Source of the DNA: an uncultured Bacteroidales bacterium
GTDB taxonomy: Bacteria > Bacteroidota > Bacteroidia > Bacteroidales > UBA932
NCBI GenBank assembly: GCA_946406275.1
Contig: CAMJJZ010000028.1
Coordinates: 1-13,318 of the forward strand
Direction of reading: 5' to 3'
DNA length: 13,318 nucleotides
Positions 1 through 7,534 of this stretch are shown piece after piece (the first letter of the stretch is position 1; every line of letters begins with the position of its first letter). Both the position numbers and the translations under genes were made by a program. The notes beneath the pieces are model-generated. The model worked only from the letters and a program-made list of their open reading frames with translations, ran no database searches and was not told the DNA's origin.

Positions 1-2112
1 GCGGTAAGCGCTTTTGCGGACGAGGGCATGTGGCTTCTCCCGCTTATCCAGAAAATGAACGGAAAGGCCATGAAAGAGGCCGGCCTCAAGCTTTCTCCCA
101 AAGACATCTACAATATTAACGGACCGTCCCTGAAAGACGCCATCGTCCAGTTCGGCGGCGGGTGCACGGGAGAGGTGATATCGTCCCGAGGCCTTGTGGT
201 AACCAACCACCACTGCGGCTATTCCAGCATCCAAAGGCTGTCCACCCCGGAGCACAACTACCTCTTTGACGGCTACTGGGCAAAGAATATAGGCGAGGAG
301 CTTCCCGTACCGGGCCTCACCGTCACCTTCCTGGTGTCCATGAAGGACGTCACCGCAGACCTTGCAAAGCTTGAGAAGAAGCTCTCCAAGAAGAACTTCG
401 GCAAGCAGCTGGAAGAGGCCATGGAGGCGGAAAAGCAGAAGATGATAGACGCCGCCAAGGCGGAAAACCCCAACTGCGACGTTGAGTTCCAGGACTTCTA
501 TGACGATAACGTCCTCTACCTCATGGTCTACAAGACCTACAGGGACGTCCGCTTTGTGGGCGCACCTCCGGCAAGCATGGGTAAGTTCGGCGGCGAGACG
601 GACAACTGGATGTGGCCCCGCCATACTTGCGACTTCTCCATGTTCCGCATCTACGCCACACAGGACGGCGCTCCCGCAGAATATGCAGAGAGCAACGTCC
701 CGCTTCAGAGCAACAACTTCCTCAAGGTTTCTGTAGCCGGCGTTAAGGAGAACGACTACGCAATGATTATGGGCTATCCCGGCAGGACCCAGCGCTACCA
801 GACAGCAGCTCAGCTGGAGGAAATGATAAAGACCAACCGTATCCGCATCGACGCCCGCACCGTCCGCCAGGACATCATGTGGGAGGCAATGTGTGCAGAT
901 CCGGACGTCCGCCTCAAGTACGCCAACAAGTATGCATCCTCCGCCAACGGATGGAAGAAGTGGCAGGGAGAGGAACTGGCTTTCGAGAACCTGGGTATCA
1001 TCGCCCGCGAAAAGCAGAAGGAAGCCGGCCTTACCAACTGGATCAGGCAGAAGCCGGAAAGGATGGCTTCCTACGGCCGCGCAATAGGAGACATCGAGAC
1101 CTATATTGAGAACCGCAGGGACGACGGTCACGCCATGACCCTTCTCACGGAGGCACCTTACAATATTGAAATAGTCACCCTCTGCGGCGGCCTCACCAAC
1201 AACTACGGCCGTGCACTTGCCGCAGGAACGGACTCCGTAACTGCCCTCAACAATGCCAAGAAGGCCATCGCCCGCCAGTACAGGGACTATGTTCCGGAGC
1301 TGGACAAGAAGGAGGCCGTGGCACTTCTGGACTTCTACCGCAAGAACGCCCAGAAAGAGGATTATCCCGCCATTCCGGGCTACAACTTTGCCACCATGGA
1401 CATTCCCGCGTACGTGGATAAACTCTTTGCAGAGAGCGTGTTCACATCGTACCAGAAAGTCCAGGGCGCAAGCGCCAGCAAGATCTTTGCGGACCCGGCC
1501 TACAACCTGTTCGTAGCAATCATGAACCCGCTCATGAAGTACTACGGCAAGATGGGCACCCCGGACCAGAAATACATCGACGCCCGCAAAGCCTTCACCG
1601 CCGCCCTCATGGAATGGAAGGCCGGCGAGGCTATGTACCCGGACGCCAACTTCACCATGCGTCTCACCTACGGCAACGTGCTTCCGTACTCGCCCAAGGA
1701 TGCTGTCATCTATCAGTACTACACCACCGCCAAGGGTGTCCTGGAAAAGGCCAAGGAGTATGCCGATAATCCCGAGTTCGAGATTCCGGACAGGCAGCGC
1801 ACTCTCCTCCAGAACCAGGACTACGGCCAGTGGGCGGACAAAGACGGCACCCTCCACACCTGCTTCCTCACCAACAACGACATCACCGGTGGCAACTCCG
1901 GCTCCCCCGTCCTCAACGCCAAGGGAGAACTCATAGGCCTTGCCTTCGACGGCAACTGGGAGAGCATGAGCTCCGACGTTATGTTTGAGCCTGACCTCCA
2001 GAGGTGCATCTGCGTAGACATCCGCTACGTGCTCTGGACCGTAGAAAAGATGGGTGGTGCAAGCAATATAATCAACGAACTCACACTTGTGGGAAATGAT
2101 AAGAAAAAGTGA
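1..2112 (+). CDS. S46 family dipeptidyl-peptidase (DPP7-like), 5' end outside the window
   Basis: This is a secreted or periplasmic serine exopeptidase that removes dipeptides from the N-terminus of oligopeptides, feeding peptide use in Bacteroidota. The frame is open from base 1: nine residues (AVSAFADEG) precede the Met at 28, and they look like the end of a signal peptide followed by the mature ADEGMWLLP start typical of the family. The Met at 28 is therefore internal and the true start lies upstream of the window. Counting from that Met, the catalytic triad is His62 (in TNHHCG), Asp202 (in PRHTCDFS) and Ser624 (in GGNSGSPV). Eighteen residues after the Ser is Gly642, in FDGNWE; in this family Gly here goes with hydrophobic P1 preference (DPP7 type), whereas DPP11 has Arg and prefers Asp/Glu. 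The C-terminal DLQR and VDIRYVLW segments are also family-typical. The 3' end overlaps the next gene by 17 nt. Family assignment is very secure; DPP7-type specificity is inferred from one residue. Confidence 0.95.
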   Translation, partial: AVSAFADEGMWLLPLIQKMNGKAMKEAGLKLSPKDIYNINGPSLKDAIVQFGGGCTGEVISSRGLVVTNHHCGYSSIQRLSTPEHNYLFDGYWAKNIGEELPVPGLTVTFLVSMKDVTADLAKLEKKLSKKNFGKQLEEAMEAEKQKMIDAAKAENPNCDVEFQDFYDDNVLYLMVYKTYRDVRFVGAPPASMGKFGGETDNWMWPRHTCDFSMFRIYATQDGAPAEYAESNVPLQSNNFLKVSVAGVKENDYAMIMGYPGRTQRYQTAAQLEEMIKTNRIRIDARTVRQDIMWEAMCADPDVRLKYANKYASSANGWKKWQGEELAFENLGIIAREKQKEAGLTNWIRQKPERMASYGRAIGDIETYIENRRDDGHAMTLLTEAPYNIEIVTLCGGLTNNYGRALAAGTDSVTALNNAKKAIARQYRDYVPELDKKEAVALLDFYRKNAQKEDYPAIPGYNFATMDIPAYVDKLFAESVFTSYQKVQGASASKIFADPAYNLFVAIMNPLMKYYGKMGTPDQKYIDARKAFTAALMEWKAGEAMYPDANFTMRLTYGNVLPYSPKDAVIYQYYTTAKGVLEKAKEYADNPEFEIPDRQRTLLQNQDYGQWADKDGTLHTCFLTNNDITGGNSGSPVLNAKGELIGLAFDGNWESMSSDVMFEPDLQRCICVDIRYVLWTVEKMGGASNIINELTLVGNDKKK

Positions 2113-3160
2113 TGTATTAGGCTGGCTTTCCAGCGTTCAGCATCCTGGCCAGGGAGACAAGAGCATTGTCTCCCTGGGTCTTGTTCAGGATATAGAGATT
2201 ACAGATAATTCGGTCAAAGTGGTTCTGGCTTTCCCCAAGAAACCGGATCCTCTTAAGCAGTACCTGGTTGGAGCGGCGCGCGCTGCCATTTACCGCAACG
2301 CTCCCGGGGGTGTAGAAGTAGAGGTTGAGTCTGTTGTCAAAGAGCCCGCCTCCACAGCCCCCAAGCCTCTGGAATTCAATCTGGAACAGCTCCGGAACGT
2401 AGCCCATATCATCGGCATAGCCTCCGGAAAGGGCGGCGTGGGAAAGAGCACGGTGGCCGTGAACCTTGCCGTGGCGCTTGCCCGTCTGGGATATAAGGTT
2501 GGCCTTGCCGATGCCGATGTCTACGGCCCTTCCGTCCCCACCATGACCGGCACGGAAGAAATTGACATAGAGATGGTTGGGGCCGATGAGGATCACAACC
2601 TCTTTGTCCCGGTGGAAAAGTACGGCGTAAAGTGGCTCTCCGTGGGCCACGTGACGCCTCCCGGCCAGGCCCTCATCTGGCGCGGCCCCATGGCCTCCAC
2701 CGCCCTCAAGCAGATTGTCCTCCAGACCCAGTGGGGCGTTCTGGACTACCTTCTCATAGACATGCCCCCGGGAACCGGCGACATCCAGATTTCCCTCATA
2801 AGCGACGTTCCCATGACGGGCGCAGTGCTTGTCACAACCCCTCAGGAAGTAGCCCTTGCCGATGTTCTCCGCGGCGCAAACATGTTCCGCGCCCCGCAGG
2901 TGAACAAGCCCATCTACGGCCTTGTGGAGAACATGTCCTGGTTCACTCCCGCAGAGCACCCCGAGGAGAAATACTATCTCTTTGGAAAAGACGGCGGCGT
3001 GTCCATGGCAAAGAAGCTGGACATCCCCCTTCTTGGGCAGATTCCCCTTGTCCAGAGCATCCGTGAAGGCGGTGACGACGGTGAGCCCGTCGCCCTTGGC
3101 ACCCGCCCGGACTCCATGGCATTCCTTGACCTTGCACGCAAACTTGCAGAGTCCGTTTGA
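2096..3160 (+). CDS. mrp: Mrp/ApbC/NBP35-family P-loop ATPase (putative Fe-S cluster carrier)
   Basis: This cytoplasmic ATPase belongs to the Mrp/ApbC family, whose studied members bind and deliver [4Fe-4S] clusters to apo-proteins. Starting at ATG 2096 (354 aa), residues 1-80 or so form a MIP18/DUF59 domain. A linker follows, then a ParA/MinD-type NTPase with the deviant Walker A GKGGVGKS at 111-118, the DADVYGPSVP segment at 140-149 and the Mrp signature IDMPPGTGD at 221-229. A TTG at 2087 could start 3 residues earlier, but ATG 2096 gives the usual short N-terminus (MIRKSDVL). The start lies inside the end of the peptidase gene and the stop overlaps the rnhB start, so the three genes are probably co-transcribed. 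Oddly, the segment at 278-297 that carries a CxxC in most Mrp proteins reads ENMSWFTPAEHPEEKYYLFG, and the whole protein has no cysteine. The family is secure; the Fe-S carrier role is doubtful for that reason. Confidence 0.95.
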   Translation: MIRKSDVLGWLSSVQHPGQGDKSIVSLGLVQDIEITDNSVKVVLAFPKKPDPLKQYLVGAARAAIYRNAPGGVEVEVESVVKEPASTAPKPLEFNLEQLRNVAHIIGIASGKGGVGKSTVAVNLAVALARLGYKVGLADADVYGPSVPTMTGTEEIDIEMVGADEDHNLFVPVEKYGVKWLSVGHVTPPGQALIWRGPMASTALKQIVLQTQWGVLDYLLIDMPPGTGDIQISLISDVPMTGAVLVTTPQEVALADVLRGANMFRAPQVNKPIYGLVENMSWFTPAEHPEEKYYLFGKDGGVSMAKKLDIPLLGQIPLVQSIREGGDDGEPVALGTRPDSMAFLDLARKLAESV

Positions 3161-3771
3161 CACCGCATCTTAAGCAATACCTTGAGCCCGGTAGGCTTGA
3201 GGCCGGCTGTGACGAGGCCGGCCGTGGTCCCCTTGCCGGGCCGGTATATGCTGCTGCGGTAATACTGCCTGACGACTTTTTCCATCCGCTTCTTAACGAC
3301 TCCAAGCAGATGACGGAGCGGGCCCGCGAGGAGCTCCGGCCAATCATTGAAAAGGAAGCAATTGCATGGGCCGTAGAGGCCGTGAGCGCAGAGGAAATAG
3401 ACAAGCTGAATATCCTCTGGGCATCGGTCACAGGCATGCAGAGGGCTGTTTTGAAGCTTTCTCCGGCTCCGTCATTTCTCCTTATCGACGGCAACAAGTT
3501 CCGCCCCTTTGACCGCTACGGCTTCAAGGACTATCAGACCGTAGTCCACGGCGACGCCACCTACGCCTCCATTGCCGCCGCCTCCGTCCTTGCCAAGACA
3601 TACAGGGACGATTTCATGCGTAAGATCGCCGTCGATTATCCAGAATACGGCTGGGACCGCAACATGGGCTACCCCACCCCTGAGCACATAGAAGCAATAC
3701 GGCGCCACGGCCTCACGCCCTGGCACCGGAAAAGCTTTCATGTCAAGGAGCTGGAGCCCTCGCTGTTCTGA
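3157..3771 (+). CDS. rnhB: Ribonuclease HII
   Basis: RNase HII cuts the RNA strand of RNA-DNA hybrids and nicks DNA 5' of single embedded ribonucleotides, starting ribonucleotide excision repair in the cytoplasm. The product is 204 aa, a normal length. The N-terminal motif CDEAGRGPLAGPVYAAA supplies the first two acidic catalytic residues (Asp19, Glu20). DSKQ follows at 48-51, then IDGNK with Asp111, and SVLAKTYRD with Asp151, matching the D-E-D-D active site. NMGYPTPEH at 169-177 and the C-terminal HGLTPWHRKSF are also characteristic. The start is TTG at 3157, overlapping the mrp stop as TTGA. No ATG lies between there and the conserved DEAGRG block only 18 residues in, so this start is well supported although it is a rare codon and has no clear ribosome binding site. 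Translation is probably coupled to mrp. It is the last gene of the operon and its stop is one base from the stop of the convergent yfhO gene. Confidence 0.96.
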   Translation: MTPHLKQYLEPGRLEAGCDEAGRGPLAGPVYAAAVILPDDFFHPLLNDSKQMTERAREELRPIIEKEAIAWAVEAVSAEEIDKLNILWASVTGMQRAVLKLSPAPSFLLIDGNKFRPFDRYGFKDYQTVVHGDATYASIAAASVLAKTYRDDFMRKIAVDYPEYGWDRNMGYPTPEHIEAIRRHGLTPWHRKSFHVKELEPSLF

Positions 3772-3772
3772 G

Positions 3773-6244
3773 TTAATTGCGCTTCCTTTTTGCTGCCATT
3801 GTGCCGGCAAGGGAGCCAAGCAGCAATAACAGCAGCAGTATTGACGAGGCGCGGGAGATGTCGGCGCCCAGGCTATAACTGTACGGAAGGAAGTACATTT
3901 CCACGTCATGTTCTCCTGCGGGGAGAATCGCTGCGCGGAGTGTCCAGTCCGCCCTGAGGAGTTCCAGGGGCTCGCCGTCAACCGTTGCGTGCCAGCCGTC
4001 CGGGTAGTAGATTTCACTGAATACGGCAATGGCTTCAGAAGGTGCCGTGTAATGGTATTTGAGCCTGTTGGGGGCGTAAGAAGTCATTTCTATGGCGCCT
4101 TTACCGTCATCCCCGACCTGATCGGGGATCTCCCTGGACAGTACGGCCGTGGTCCTCAAATCCACGCTGCCGAGCATGGCTATCTCCTCGTCCGGAGTGG
4201 CGGCGGTTACGTAATCCGTTACAAACCACGCCGGGCCGTAAGCGGCGTCGTTCACCACGGGCGGGAAATTGGGGTCTACTACTACATATCGCGTGTTGAG
4301 GGCATTGAGGACCGGGGTTTTGGCTGCCATGTGGGCGGCAAAATCTTCCATCGTCTCTACCTCTCCCATGGCTTTGTACAAGCCGTTGATTTCTGCGGAA
4401 AGGTACTTCTCTATGAGGTCCTGGTAACGCTGAAGCTTGGCCGGAGAGTAGCCGCCCACATTCTTGTGGTGGTAGCTGGGCACGGAGGAGTTGAAGACGT
4501 TCACCGTGAGGTCAAGGACGCGGTACTGCGGGTCTTCATCGGCAAGGATAATCTTATCCACGGTGCGCTCGGCGAAGGGCTTGTTGAAGTCCTTGGGTGT
4601 AGTGAAATGGTCTGCGTTGAGGTAGCGCTTGCCAACGGCGAACATATTTACCAGTACCAGTACGCTGATTCCCGCGGCCGATACCCACTTGCGGCCGTTC
4701 TTGCTGTAGCCCCAAAGGATTAGCAGGGAAGAAGCTACTATCAGAAGCAGCGACGCAAACGCATCGTGCCTGAAGAGGGCGACGCGGTCTTTGACCAGGG
4801 CGTCCACCAGAACGTCCTGCATCTGGGCGTCCGATGCGCCGGAGAAAGAGCCGAAGAGACCGGGGGCCAGACAGCACAGCAGGCAGAAGCCTCCTGTAAT
4901 ACCCAATGCCCACCACAGGGCCTTCAGGACGTCTTTCTTGTTATAGTTTTCTTTGACGATTCCATCCAAGACCATGAAGCCCAGTACGGGCAGGGCCACC
5001 TGCAGTACCACCAAAGCCATGGATACCGTGCGGAACTTGTTGTATAGCGGAAGGTACTTGAAGCAGAACGCCGTGAATGCCATGAAATGGTTACCCACAG
5101 CCATGAATATGGCAATGAGGACAGCCGCAACAAGCCACCATTTCTCGCGTTTTCTGTATAGACCGAGGCCCAAAACAAAGAGGAAAACGGTTATTGCACC
5201 CATGTACATAGGCCCCGCGGTAAACGGCTGCGGCCCCCAATACAGCGGAAGGCTCTTTGCCGTTTCCTTGAGGTTTCTCTGGCCAGCGCGTTTCAACAGC
5301 TTTATTGTTTCCGACTTGTCCGGATCAACCGCTCCGCTTGACGAGCCTCCGTTGAAGTCCGGGATCATAAGGTTTGGAAGCTCTTCCCAGCCGTAGCTCC
5401 AGGCCGTGGCGTATTCCAGATCAAGACCCTTGGACCCGTTGCCGCCGTCCTTAGACAGCTCCGAGCCGCCACGCATAGTGTACGGCGTGTATTTGGCCAG
5501 CGGAAGCAATTTGTTCACGTTGGTCGCAATGCCGGCACCGCCAACAAGCAGAAGCAGGAGACTTGCCTTGATGAAAGTCTTCCAGCACTTGTCCCGAATA
5601 GTTGCAATAAGCTCCACAAGGGCATACAACAGCACCATTATGGCCAGGTAGTATGTTATCTGCTGGTGGTTGGCCTTGATCTGCATACTGAGGGCCAGGG
5701 CAAAGAGAACAGAACCAAGGAGGATTCTCCACGGGCGTTTGGACCTATACGTAAACACCAGTGCTGCCAGCACCCAAGGCATAAGGGCGATTGCCTGCAT
5801 CTTGGTGTTGTGGCCAACCTGGATTATCTGGAAATTGTAGCTGCAGAAGGCAATTGCCACCGCGCCTCCAAGGGCAAGCGGCCAGCTTACGCCAAGCGCA
5901 AGAAACAGCAAAAACGCCCCCAGAAGCGCCACAAATAGGTATGTAGCGGGGCGCTTGCCGGCAAAAAGCAAATCGTACAGAACCTGTGTGTAGTCCCCGC
6001 CGTTCTGGGTGGAGATGGCCGTCGTGGGCATGCCGCCGAACATGGAATCAGTCCAGTACGTTGGATCTTCCGGATGCTCCTTGTTCCAGGTGTTCATCTC
6101 GTGGGACATGCCCACGTAGCCGGAGATGTCGCTCTGGTTAACTATCTTTCCCTGAAGCACCTGAGGCACAAAGCCGTAGCTGAGGCCCAGGAGCACAAGC
6201 ACAACGCCTGCCCCTATGGCTATCTTTTTCCAAATCTCTTTCAT
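3773..6244 (-). CDS. YfhO family polytopic membrane protein (putative GT-C-type glycosyltransferase)
   Basis: This 823-aa membrane protein belongs to the YfhO family. The best-studied member, Bacillus subtilis YfhO, is needed for extracytoplasmic sugar decoration of lipoteichoic acid from a lipid-linked donor, and the family is considered GT-C-like. The substrate here is unknown. There is a transmembrane helix near residues 7-27, then an extracytoplasmic loop with SDISGYVGMSHEMNTW at 38-53 (Asp39 is a candidate catalytic residue of the GT-C first loop). About ten more hydrophobic segments run to residue 535, followed by a large soluble region at about 540-790 and a last helix at 800-816 (SSILLLLLLLGSLAG) ahead of a basic tail. 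FSEIYYPDGWHATVDG at 742-757 is typical of Bacteroidota members. Residues 705-714 (EIPDQVGDDG) are encoded by a palindromic repeat and look like an in-frame insertion in a linker. The ATG overlaps the stop of the upstream glycosyltransferase gene (ATGA), so the two are probably co-translated. Confidence 0.9.
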   Translation of the reverse strand: MKEIWKKIAIGAGVVLVLLGLSYGFVPQVLQGKIVNQSDISGYVGMSHEMNTWNKEHPEDPTYWTDSMFGGMPTTAISTQNGGDYTQVLYDLLFAGKRPATYLFVALLGAFLLFLALGVSWPLALGGAVAIAFCSYNFQIIQVGHNTKMQAIALMPWVLAALVFTYRSKRPWRILLGSVLFALALSMQIKANHQQITYYLAIMVLLYALVELIATIRDKCWKTFIKASLLLLLVGGAGIATNVNKLLPLAKYTPYTMRGGSELSKDGGNGSKGLDLEYATAWSYGWEELPNLMIPDFNGGSSSGAVDPDKSETIKLLKRAGQRNLKETAKSLPLYWGPQPFTAGPMYMGAITVFLFVLGLGLYRKREKWWLVAAVLIAIFMAVGNHFMAFTAFCFKYLPLYNKFRTVSMALVVLQVALPVLGFMVLDGIVKENYNKKDVLKALWWALGITGGFCLLCCLAPGLFGSFSGASDAQMQDVLVDALVKDRVALFRHDAFASLLLIVASSLLILWGYSKNGRKWVSAAGISVLVLVNMFAVGKRYLNADHFTTPKDFNKPFAERTVDKIILADEDPQYRVLDLTVNVFNSSVPSYHHKNVGGYSPAKLQRYQDLIEKYLSAEINGLYKAMGEVETMEDFAAHMAAKTPVLNALNTRYVVVDPNFPPVVNDAAYGPAWFVTDYVTAATPDEEIAMLGSVDLRTTAVLSREIPDQVGDDGKGAIEMTSYAPNRLKYHYTAPSEAIAVFSEIYYPDGWHATVDGEPLELLRADWTLRAAILPAGEHDVEMYFLPYSYSLGADISRASSILLLLLLLGSLAGTMAAKRKRN
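4103..4132. repeat. Palindromic repeat element inserted in frame within yfhO
   Basis: A perfect 8-bp inverted repeat, ATCCCCGA (4109-4116) and TCGGGGAT (4122-4129), flanks the 5-nt spacer CCTGA. On the minus strand it encodes the peptide EIPDQVGDDG inside YfhO; on the plus strand the same bases read VIPDLIGDLPG. From general knowledge, short peptides of this kind are the hallmark of small dispersed palindromic elements in many Bacteroidota genomes, which end up both between and inside genes. It is the only copy I see in this window, so its status as a dispersed repeat rests on that recognition and not on repetition here. Confidence 0.6.
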
Positions 6245-7497
6245 TCCGATATGCTTTCAAGCAGCCGGGCAAGCTCTGCGGTGAGGTTTTCCCGGGTGTA
6301 TTTTTCTATGTTTCCTTCCGTGGCGCGGGGCTCCTTTTCCAGGAAGCGGCGGATGCCGGCTTCATCGTCCCAGGCAAAGGTTTCCCCCGCCTGCGCCTCA
6401 GAAATGACGCGCGCCATAGCCCCGTCGGTCTGGCCTATTCCAAGGATCGGCCTTCTGGATGCCAGGTACTCGAACAGCTTTCCCGGGAGGATGGGCCTGT
6501 ACTGAGGGTCGTTCCTCAAGGGGAGAAGCAGGATGGTGGCCGCCCTCTGCTCCCGTACCGCGCCCGCATGGTCCAGATACCCAAGGCTAACCACGTTCCC
6601 GCCAAGACCCTGGGCCGATATCGCCTCCAGGATCTCCTTGTCCACCGTTCCGGCAAGGCGGATGCGAAGCTTTGCGCGGAAGCTCTCAGGCATCTCTCCC
6701 AGCACTTTCCAGAGCGTGAGCGTGTTGCCGTCTTTGGCAAACAGGCCGGTGTGGGTTATGTTGAAAAAGCCGTCCGGCTCCGGGGCGGGACCGGCGAAGT
6801 CGGAGGCATCGTACCCGTTTGTAATCATGGCTACGGGCGTTTTTGTCTGCGCCTGGAACTCTTCCTGGACGATGGGCGTTACCGCCAGAACGGTGGAACA
6901 GCCGTCCAGCACCGCCTGCTCCTGATTCCTGAGCTGCCTCCAGGTGGCGGCGGTCATGGGCAGGTGCTTGAGGTAGTACATCCGGCTCCAGGGGTCCCTG
7001 AAATCCGGCACCCACGGCGTCCCCAGCGCCTTGTGCAGCTTGAGGCCGATAAGATGCACTGAGTGCGGCGGCCCGGTGGTTACAATGGCATCCACGGGGT
7101 GCTCCCTTAGGTATTTCTTCAGGAACCTGACGCTTGGCTCCACCCACCACACGCGCGGATCCGGCACAAAGATATTGGCCCTAATCCACAGCGACAGCCT
7201 CTGCTTCCAGGTCTTTTTTCCGGACGATATCTCCGTAACCTCGCGCGACATACCCTTTCCCATAAGCCTGCGGTAAATGGCGTACGGCTCGCGTATTGGC
7301 CTCCGGACAACCTCCAGGGTATCCGGCAGTTCCTCTCCGATGGTTTTGTCAATAGCAGGATAATCCGCATTCTCCGGTGCGTAGATGACGGGCTCCCAGC
7401 CCTCCTTGGGCAGGTACTTTGCAAACTTCACCCACCTCTGCACCCCAGATCCCCCGGACGGCGGCCAATAGTACGTTATTACAAGCACTCGCTTCAT
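6241..7497 (-). CDS. Glycosyltransferase family 4-like (GT-B fold)
   Basis: This 418-aa cytoplasmic or membrane-peripheral GT-B glycosyltransferase probably transfers a sugar from a nucleotide donor onto an envelope glycan; donor and acceptor cannot be read from sequence. The N-terminal Rossmann half starts with KRVLVITYYWPPSGGSGVQR, with the glycine-rich loop at 14-18. TTGPPHSVH lies at 140-148 and PDFRDPW at 164-170. The C-terminal half opens near residue 222 (VAMITNGYD), has THTGLFAKDGN at 249-258, and carries the donor-binding segment KLFEYLASRRPILGIG at 340-355, where Glu343 is the likely conserved acid of the GT4 family. No transmembrane helix or signal peptide is visible. The start is ATG (complement of 7495-7497), just after a TAACTTTG promoter box. 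The stop overlaps the yfhO start by 4 nt, so the two form a two-gene operon and probably serve one pathway. Confidence 0.92.
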   Translation of the reverse strand: MKRVLVITYYWPPSGGSGVQRWVKFAKYLPKEGWEPVIYAPENADYPAIDKTIGEELPDTLEVVRRPIREPYAIYRRLMGKGMSREVTEISSGKKTWKQRLSLWIRANIFVPDPRVWWVEPSVRFLKKYLREHPVDAIVTTGPPHSVHLIGLKLHKALGTPWVPDFRDPWSRMYYLKHLPMTAATWRQLRNQEQAVLDGCSTVLAVTPIVQEEFQAQTKTPVAMITNGYDASDFAGPAPEPDGFFNITHTGLFAKDGNTLTLWKVLGEMPESFRAKLRIRLAGTVDKEILEAISAQGLGGNVVSLGYLDHAGAVREQRAATILLLPLRNDPQYRPILPGKLFEYLASRRPILGIGQTDGAMARVISEAQAGETFAWDDEAGIRRFLEKEPRATEGNIEKYTRENLTAELARLLESISE

Positions 7498-7503
7498 AAA
7501 TTA

Positions 7504-7511
7504 CAAAGTTA
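7504..7511 (-). promoter_or_regulatory. Bacteroidota -7 box (TAACTTTG) for the glycosyltransferase operon
   Basis: Read on the minus strand, bases 7511 to 7504 give TAACTTTG, an exact match to the TAnnTTTG consensus of the Bacteroidota primary sigma factor. The ATG follows 6 nt later (7497), so transcription would begin about 1-3 nt before the start codon. I see no clear TTG-type -33 element at the right spacing. Confidence 0.6.
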
Positions 7512-7523
7512 GTAAATTATCCT

Positions 7524-7531
7524 TATATTTG
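7524..7531 (+). promoter_or_regulatory. Bacteroidota -7 box (TATATTTG) for the AraC-type regulator
   Basis: The sequence TATATTTG matches TAnnTTTG exactly and ends 3 nt before the ATG at 7535. With the usual spacing, transcription would start at or within a base or two of the A of the ATG, implying a leaderless mRNA. Its -33 zone coincides with the -7 box of the opposite promoter at 7504-7511. There is no convincing TTG at -33. Confidence 0.55.
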
Positions 7532-7534
7532 CGT

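Noticed and set aside
2117..3163. A long open frame (348 codons) antisense to mrp
   Set aside because: It mirrors the codon bias of mrp, its translation is rich in His, Gly and Cys with no recognisable domain, and it has no promoter or start context. The sense frame is an unmistakable Mrp protein.
3820..3842. CAG/CTG-like triplet run in the last helix of yfhO as a phase-variable repeat
   Set aside because: The run encodes consecutive leucines of a transmembrane helix and is interrupted (GCA, ATA); triplet slippage would keep the frame, so it is not a switch.
3908..4723. A 271-codon plus-strand open frame opposite yfhO
   Set aside because: This is a shadow of yfhO. The only notable part of its translation is the VIPDLIGDLPG string, which comes from the palindromic repeat already listed.
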